A stretch of 64,000 bases of DNA from Gremmenia infestans (lineage: Eukaryota; Ascomycota; Leotiomycetes; Helotiales; Hamatocanthoscyphaceae). The notes under the pieces are model-generated. The model saw nothing but the letters and a program-made list of their open reading frames with translations. It did no database searches and was not told the origin of the DNA. Location: contig JAFEVB010000015.1 of the NCBI GenBank assembly GCA_032629725.1, positions 868,001 to 932,000 on the forward strand, read 5' to 3'. The stretch's first letter is position 1, and each line of letters opens with the position of its first letter. Below, piece after piece: positions 57,923 through 64,000 of this stretch. The translations under genes were made by a program, and so were the position numbers.

Positions 57923-58500
57923 TCAATACTCCCCATTCTTCACCTCCCCTCTCGGCGCTTCGCCCTCCCTCTTCTCAACCTTGAGAACCTTCCCATTGAC
58001 CAGCTCCACCTGCCCGGCGCCCTTCACCGGCACAAGATTATACACCCATCTGACCACCACAAAACTGCTCACAGCCCAGATCCACACAATCAGTCCCAGC
58101 GACACCGTGACAAACAGCGTGGGCACGAGCAAGAGGAGTGCGACGCCGATCCAGAACAGCGAGAAGAGGAGCGCACTTATGAGCGAGAGGGAGAGGACGC
58201 CGAGCACGAAGGAGGTGAAGAGGAGGAGGGGTGTGAGGGAGAGGGATAGTTGGATTGCTAGGAAGGACTGTTTACGAAGAGACAATTAGATTACTGGTAA
58301 TTGATTGATTGATCCATTGAATAGTTGATTGATTGGTGGAGATTAATGGAAAGGAAAGCACATACGGCTAGAAGAGGCTGTTCTTTCGCAAAGCTGATGC
58401 TGCTGTTGTACAAGTTCTGGCGCGTAGAAGGGCTGATGATGCGGTCGACAAAGGATTGCGCGTAGGCGATGAGGCCGGATGCTTGCTGTTTGATTGTCAT
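57923..58500 (-). CDS. Promethin/LDO-family lipid-droplet assembly protein
   Basis: Exons 58366-58500 and 57923-58267 join across a 98-bp intron (GTATGT...AAACAG) into 159 residues. After a hydrophilic head (AQSFVDRIISPSTRQNLYNS) come closely spaced hydrophobic helices (about residues 41-125: FLAIQLSLSLTPLLLFTSFV, then LSLISALLFSLFWIGVALLL and VPTLFVTVSLGLIVWIWAVS). A short charged tail follows. Length, hairpin-like membrane segments and this run match the promethin/TMEM159 family, which includes yeast Ldo16/Ldo45, partners of seipin at ER-lipid droplet contact sites. The start was chosen at the ATG opening MTIKQQASGL. Confidence 0.85.
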
Positions 58501-59054
58501 TATTTCAGATGTTTGTTGAGTTTGTTGAAGAGGAAGAAAGGGTGCTGAGTGAAGGGATTGAGCGTTCTGCGGATTGGCAAAGAGCTGAAGAAGCAAATGG
58601 CATGTGCAACATCACCATGGCGATGACGATGTGGATGGTGGTTATTCTGACACGTGATTCTGGGGCATACTTGGGGCTTTGATTAGCTGAAAGGTTGCAC
58701 TAACTCCCCCCTATTTCTATGCCGACTTCAGTGTCTATGGCTCATGATCTAGTCCTTCGATGGTTTGTTTTACTTTCACTTTCTATAGATCTCATATATC
58801 GGTTCACAATCGCGATACTATAATGTCTAACAGCAATAATAAGTGAGTTAGCGAGTTTTATGCACAAAATATAGTAGAGCTTTATAATCTGATATCAAGT
58901 GATACCTTCTTACATATGACGGATATATGGGACCACTCTTTTCACGTGCAAAATCAAAACTCTTGTTTTCTCTGTTCTAGTCAAAAAATACTCTTAACGT
59001 CTTAAGTAGAGTCTTTCTAGTATGCCAGCCTCCCGAATGCCCTTTATATCGAGC
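58501..59054. other. Intergenic region
   Basis: This holds the upstream region of the promethin gene and the 3' flank of the membrane protein gene at 59055. Nothing supported is seen; the 62-codon frame at 58494-58682 overlaps the promethin start region on the other strand. Confidence 0.55.
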
Positions 59055-60278
59055 TTACCCGAAGACGTCTGTCCAAGAAGGATTAACCGTACCTGTAGAA
59101 TCATACATGAACGCATACCATAAAAGGCATACAGCTAGATTGATCAAAAAGAAACAAAATGAAAACCATGCCTCTTCCTCTATTAGCGTCTCTTCGACTG
59201 AGGAATGAGCGGCTTCAGATCCGGGCTGAGATGTCTGCTCAAGTTCTTCTCCAATTAGAGGCTCCCGAGTAATCAATAGCGCCTCACCAACACCTGGCCA
59301 ACGTCTACAAACCGAACTCATTCCCCAGAGATACACAAGAAAGAAACCTAAAATATAGTTCCATATACTTATAACATCCGCCCACTTGTTGAAACGCCAT
59401 GCCGGGGGACCTTGTCCCCACTTTGGGGCAAGGAAAGTCAACAACACGGCCTTCAGCATCCACGATAACGAATCTATGAGGGTCTGGTGTATATTAATGT
59501 TGTAATCACGACCTGAACATCGAGGCACCAATAGTATAGCAATTAGAAGCAAGGTTAAACCATAGATGCATAATTGTAACAAGGCGACAATAAAACCCGC
59601 GGAGGACGAAATATATAATTGTTGCAGCGCAGCGAGCCAGAGCGTCTGAATGGTCCAAACTATCAGAATCACGTGGGCAATAAGAGCAAGAACGAAGAGC
59701 GTGACGTTAAAGGCTGCCATCTTGCGGGCCAATAGGTTGGTCCTGAGGCGGAGGTTTTCATGATGAGCCCCTTCCCACTCGAGTGGGCTGAATCCCAAAA
59801 TCGCAGGGACAGACGCGGTGTCCCCAGCAGACCGAGAAAGCAGAGTAACCAATTCTATTATTGTGAAAGATGCTACGAACATCATTCCAAATGCCTGTGT
59901 CCACGGAACCCCAGTGAAGGAGCCAAGTTTGATAGCTGCCGGGAGCGTTCCCATAATGAAGAAGAGCCACCGGGGCCATGTATGATTCTGCGGGCCCTCA
60001 GCTGGCGTGTCCGTCGACAAACCGTCTGACTTGAGTAGATTGACTAGTTGGCTGGCTTTCTTCGGGCTGGTCCTCAGGTACAATATCGTGCTGGCAAGGT
60101 AAACAATGAAGGAAACTGCGTCAGCTGCGCAGATCATGGGGGAGCTGGACAGATAAAGACGGTAGCGGCGTGAGAACCAGTATAGTTTTGTGTGGGGTTG
60201 GGCCATTGAGCTGATTGCTAGGCTGGTAAGAAGCCAGAATAAAACATGCCATGTCACCGGCGACTCTGAAGATGCCAT
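59055..60278 (-). CDS. Polytopic membrane protein of unknown function, 407 aa
   Basis: An uninterrupted frame from ATG 60278 gives 407 residues with about eight to nine hydrophobic helices spread over its length (WHVLFWLLTSLAISSMA, AADAVSFIVYLASTILYL, FGMMFVASFTIIELVTLL, FNVTLFVLALIAHVILIVW, LCIYGLTLLLIAILLVP, FFLVYLWGMSSVC, FSFCFFLINLAVCLLWYAF). An acidic loop (LIGEELEQTSQPGSEAAHSS) precedes the last helix. I know no named family for it. Just upstream an intron-like stretch (GTGAGT...CAAACTAAC...TTTTAG, 60303-60365) probably lies in the 5' UTR; the frame itself also runs back to an ATG at 60377. The start at 60278 puts the first helix close to the N-terminus. Confidence 0.75.
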   Translation of the reverse strand: MASSESPVTWHVLFWLLTSLAISSMAQPHTKLYWFSRRYRLYLSSSPMICAADAVSFIVYLASTILYLRTSPKKASQLVNLLKSDGLSTDTPAEGPQNHTWPRWLFFIMGTLPAAIKLGSFTGVPWTQAFGMMFVASFTIIELVTLLSRSAGDTASVPAILGFSPLEWEGAHHENLRLRTNLLARKMAAFNVTLFVLALIAHVILIVWTIQTLWLAALQQLYISSSAGFIVALLQLCIYGLTLLLIAILLVPRCSGRDYNINIHQTLIDSLSWMLKAVLLTFLAPKWGQGPPAWRFNKWADVISIWNYILGFFLVYLWGMSSVCRRWPGVGEALLITREPLIGEELEQTSQPGSEAAHSSVEETLIEEEAWFSFCFFLINLAVCLLWYAFMYDSTGTVNPSWTDVFG

Positions 60279-61086
60279 ACTCGGTAAGGCTGAGGAGTTG
60301 ACTAAAAGTACAATGTTAGTTTGAAATTGGCAAGGAGGGTGGTCGGTGTAACGGTGTAACTCACCGGACGGTATCAAACAAACTGATTTCTAAGTATAAT
60401 AACAAGGCCAACAGGAGGTAAGACATCCACTGTCGAATGAATAAAGTAAATATACTCTTGCAATCAAGAAAATCAGGATAAGTTGTGGTGGTTGTAGTGG
60501 GCAGTTACAACTACACAGCACTGCGGGGCGAAGTACATTAGCGCAATTTGCCTCCAGGCAGTGAGTGCAGGTGCAGTTTCCGGGGCTTCCCTCGGAATGT
60601 TGCACCATCCTTGAAAATCGAGCCAGGGGAGACTTCCGTTTCGACAGAATGTTCAGCTTGATCTGACACAAAATTTGCTTTCAATACTAGTGTATTTATT
60701 GATAATAATGATAATCCTGGATGGAGCACGGCCACTTCCGGGGGCTCCTTTCTAGAAAGCTCGAATCTGTATCCCAAAACAACCATACGCCAGTCGCCCT
60801 GTAATTCCATCTAGAACATCATTCATATACACGATAAAATGTGGTATCAGCGCTCAACTTTAGTGGTATAATTCTGGATCCATCCCACGCAGTCTCTTCC
60901 TCTCTTTCCTCCGGGTATCATCCAAAAACCTCATCTCCTATCCTGTATTCATGACATCTATCTCTTTCGCGGGTTTCGTCTCTCGGGCTTTCTGCCTCAC
61001 GGACTCGTGCTATATGTACTTATATTTGATGTGTGTGTATTGTGTCTCTTCACGAAAAGCTCCAAGGTTTCGCTCCTCAATATCCT
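60279..61086. other. Intergenic region with a probable 5'-UTR intron
   Basis: Upstream of the membrane protein gene, positions 60303-60365 on the minus strand carry intron signals. The minus-strand frames at 60390-60671 and 60538-60810 overlap and are not convincing. The right part is the 3' flank of the PAS kinase gene. Confidence 0.5.
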
Positions 61087-64000
61087 TCAATCATCTTCGT
61101 CTATTGAAAACCAAGGGTGCTCTATCACTTTCTCGATCGTGATTCTGGAAGACACATTGCGATCTAGCATTTTGCGGATCAAGTCAATGCTGTTCTCGCT
61201 CATGATGTATGGGATTCGGAGATCGCGGTCCATGATTTCGTCAATGCTGTAGAATGGGTTCTCCTTGTAGATGATGGTGTAGAGTAGTATCCCTAGAGCC
61301 CAGACATCTTGCTCTTTACCCCGATATGGCTTGCCAGCTAGGACCTCAGGGGCTGCATAATCTGCCAAAAATTAGCTCGATTTTGATGCATTATATAAAA
61401 AGCCACTTACCGATTGTACCCACAAAGACGTCGAAGGGCCCGTTCTTGATATACGCAGCGCTCCCGAAATCAATCAATTTGATATTTCCTTCCCCATCTA
61501 AAACTACATTCTCGTCTTTGATATCGCGGTGTACCACAAGGGCTTTCGTGTGCAGATGGTGGATCGCCTTTGCAACCTGGACAAATATGCTGCGGCACTC
61601 GTTCTCTTCCATGTTGACTCTGAGTTCGATATAATCAAAAAGATCCATCCCAGGTAGTCCATGCGGTATCATTTCGATGTAGTAATTAACATTATCTTCG
61701 AAGAAATCGTTCATTTCGACAATGTTTGGATGCTTAAGTCCGTCCCGACGTAGGTAGTCAAGAACGTGTATCTCTAGGGGAACAGTGCCTAGCTTCCGAT
61801 CACGTGTCCAAGTATCTACGAGGATGCGTCGCTTCGTAACATATTTAAGAACCATCTTACGATTGCCGTTCTTCTTATATCTTGCAAGTTTCACCTGCCC
61901 ATAAGCACCTTGACCCATTTCTTCGAGAATGACAAAGTCATCGATTGTCTTTTTCTCAACTGGCTCGACAACTTTTGGTACGATGTCCTTGTCTTTCACT
62001 TCTTTGGGAGCCGGGGGCTCGCGCCCAGTGATCTTGGCAGCAGTCTTTATGGCGGCAGCCTTGAGATGAGCAGTAAGTAGAGAGGCATGAGACGGTTCAT
62101 TCTTCGGCTCATCCGAGTCCATCTCCATGGGAGTAGCAATTTCGGTCTGTCCAGGAGAAGGCTGATGTAAAGGAGTCTGCCAGCCCGAAAGCAGTGGTGA
62201 GGCGGTGCCAAGGTTTTCTCTGTTGGCGTGAATATGGCGTGAATAAGTAATCCATAGAGCGTAAACAAGTTCCGCTGATGATTCTGATTTCGATCCACTA
62301 AGATCCTCCTCTTCATCGCTTCTTTCCTCGATTACATTCTCGTCGAAGCCAGGCTTGTTGGACTCCGACTTCACCACCCTCAGCTGCGCATCGATCTTGA
62401 TTTCTGAGCCGTCTCTATGTTTAGCAGGGAGACCATCAGGTCGTAGAAAGTATGATGCGGCATCTGCCTTTCCATCTCGTACAGCTAAGAATGCTCGGGC
62501 ACGGCGAAAACTATGCTCGGGTACAACAATGCCATCGACTAAACGCACGCCATCCTCATCGGTCAGGATTTTCAAGATCCGGTCGAAGTCAGGAATGAGG
62601 TCGGTAATTGGGCGCCCGTCGGGCTTTTCTTGCCCGAATAATGCGGCGGAGAAGACAGAATTGGAGCTTGTAATCTCTAAACTTTTTGCTGAAAGAACCA
62701 TGATGCCGGCAATGTGTGGGAAGCTAGAGACACGCAGATCGGTACCACCTGGGACCCTATCAATCGCACAAGGAATATTTACGCGGCCCGAGTTACGAGC
62801 TGTAAAGTATCTGCGTTTTGCGACTTCTGCGTAATCAATCTCACCCGTTCTGGAGTCGATTCCTTGTCGGGGTATTCTTGGTAAGAGCTTTCCGATGTCC
62901 ATTCCAACCCGAGTGATACTTTCACCCCAGATTGGGCCAGTGGCGCCAGTAATCTTTGTAACTTGGGCATCATCATCAAGACTCAGGACAGACACATCTT
63001 CATGAATCTCCTCGAGGACCCAAATCAAACCTCCTCTTTTCTCCTTGACCCATAGGCTTGCCGAACCGGTTGCTCCATTTCTCTTCTGAATAGGTACTAC
63101 ATCGCCACAGAGTAAGACGCCCCGTGACTTATTGCTAGGATGATATAGACCTCCCTTGACAGCCTTCGTCCTTGCTACGATACTAGAGCCTGCGCCATCG
63201 TCAGTTTGCGCCCTACGAGGCATTTTGGGGGCCTGTCGAGAGTTTGGCCTGTTGAGAAGACTAGCCGTGACTCCAGTTCGCCCAAGGAGGAAAGAGGTTG
63301 TTGAGGTTGGGCTTGTATGCTGGCTCTGACTTTCGTCAGGTGAACGGGGAGTTTGTTTCCCGGACGACAGTCCAGAAACAGTTCCGGGTGAGCGCAACTT
63401 TTCCTCCAGCCAAGATCTCCTCTCCTCCTGTACTACTTCCAATATGCCCATCTTCCGCACTTCTGCCTTTGTAACACCAAACACAAGACAAGCGAGATCA
63501 TTCGCTGCTAGCACCGTATACGGTGCAGTACTCTCTGTGGTAAATATGGCCTGCGCTGCTGGGGCCCATCGACTTGAATGACCATGTACAGCGGGGCCAA
63601 GAGGATGAGGGCCAGACATCCCAAAAGAAGACGGAGGAATTGAAGGGGATAGAATAGGTTCGTGGAAAACATCATTAGCTATGAATGGTTGTGCTAAAGC
63701 GTCCATGAGTTTGTTCTTTAAAGTCAAAGGTGCTGTGTCTGTATATGTTCTTTTGAGACTTTGCCGCCGAGTGACTGGAGGTGAAGTCTTTGCGGTTGTC
63801 CGGCTTTCGCTGGTTTGGGTTCTAGATGAAGGCTCGGAATTTGGCTCGGATAAATTCCCCGTCTCATTCTTTGGCTCGTCTAACTGTACTGTGTCTTCTG
63901 GGACGGTTTGGACCGCAAGAACAGGCTTTCGCAGGGTATTCGGCGATGAATGAGGACTTTCAAAGATATCGGGACTATCTGAACGAGAGAAAAAAGTAGT
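61087..64000 (-). CDS. PAS domain serine/threonine kinase (PSK/PASK family), 5' end outside the window
   Basis: Two exons are visible, 61411 to beyond 64000 and 61087-61361, separated by a 49-bp intron (GTAAGT...GAGCTAAT...GGCAG) inside the activation segment (FVGTI|DYAAPEVL). The coding frame is open to the right edge with no start, so the N-terminus is missing. The N-terminal part has SLKRTYTDTAPLTLKNKLMD and two PAS-like regions (TVLAANDLACLVFGVTKAEV and IMVLSAKSLEITSSNSVFSA). The kinase domain is complete: MGQGAYGQVKLARY, VVHRDIKDENVVLD, LIDFGSAAY, VWALGILLYTIIYKENPF. The domain order and the GPFDVFVGTIDY activation loop are those of yeast Psk1/Psk2 and human PASK, which link nutrient state to glycogen, sugar and translation control. 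The stop lies at 61087-61089. Confidence 0.92.

Noticed and set aside
60390..60810. Two overlapping minus-strand frames of about 90 codons upstream of the membrane protein
   Set aside because: They overlap in different frames and neither joins in frame to the membrane protein; more likely 5' UTR and promoter.
1..64000. CRISPR arrays, bacterial operons, secondary-metabolite clusters
   Set aside because: No regularly spaced repeats, no polycistronic layout, and no PKS, NRPS or terpene synthase motifs were seen; the window is fungal chromosomal DNA.

Overview
This is nuclear DNA of a filamentous ascomycete fungus. Most genes carry short introns (about 46-190 bp, GT...CTAAC/CTGAC-like...AG), genes alternate strands with 0.5-2 kb spacers, and the conserved products are fungal housekeeping proteins (Erf4, Rim1-type SSB, Pob3, G3BP/NTF2-RRM, PAS kinase, promethin). 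The style suggests Pezizomycotina, perhaps Leotiomycetes, but that class is an inference. All exon joins below were made by hand from frame continuity and splice signals. No transcript data were available.

Layout, left to right. 1-12 kb: a CDF metal transporter (-), an ERF4 palmitoyltransferase subunit (-) and a four-exon GAF/histidine kinase/receiver hybrid sensor kinase (-). 13-22 kb: a signal-peptide membrane protein of the DUF4203/TMEM198-like type (-), a mitochondrial single-strand DNA-binding protein (+) and an unrecognised protein with a repeat-encoded Ser/Pro N-terminus (-). 21.5-27.1 kb: a gene-poor, AT-rich stretch with one well-bounded 113-bp inverted-repeat element. 27-34 kb: a 2,123-residue SNF2 remodeler (+) whose frame is interrupted by TAG just before a SAP-like segment.

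35-44 kb is the accessory-looking part: a small secreted protein (-), an F-box/ankyrin protein (-), a four-exon secreted protein of unknown function with a Kex2-type site (-) and, divergent from it, a five-exon membrane-anchored protein of unknown function (+). 44-64 kb returns to ordinary genes: an APH-fold kinase (-), a small unrecognised protein (-), an eight-exon TPR-like protein (+), a G3BP-like stress-granule protein (+), the FACT subunit Pob3 (+), a promethin/LDO lipid-droplet protein (-), a polytopic membrane protein (-) and a PAS kinase (-) running off the right edge.

There is no operon-like logic. The genes read as independent units, and no biosynthetic cluster, CRISPR array, rRNA or convincing tRNA was seen. 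The least described items are the two multi-exon unknowns facing each other across 40.99-42.61 kb, the amber-before-SAP arrangement of the SNF2 gene and the 113-bp element at 26.2 kb.
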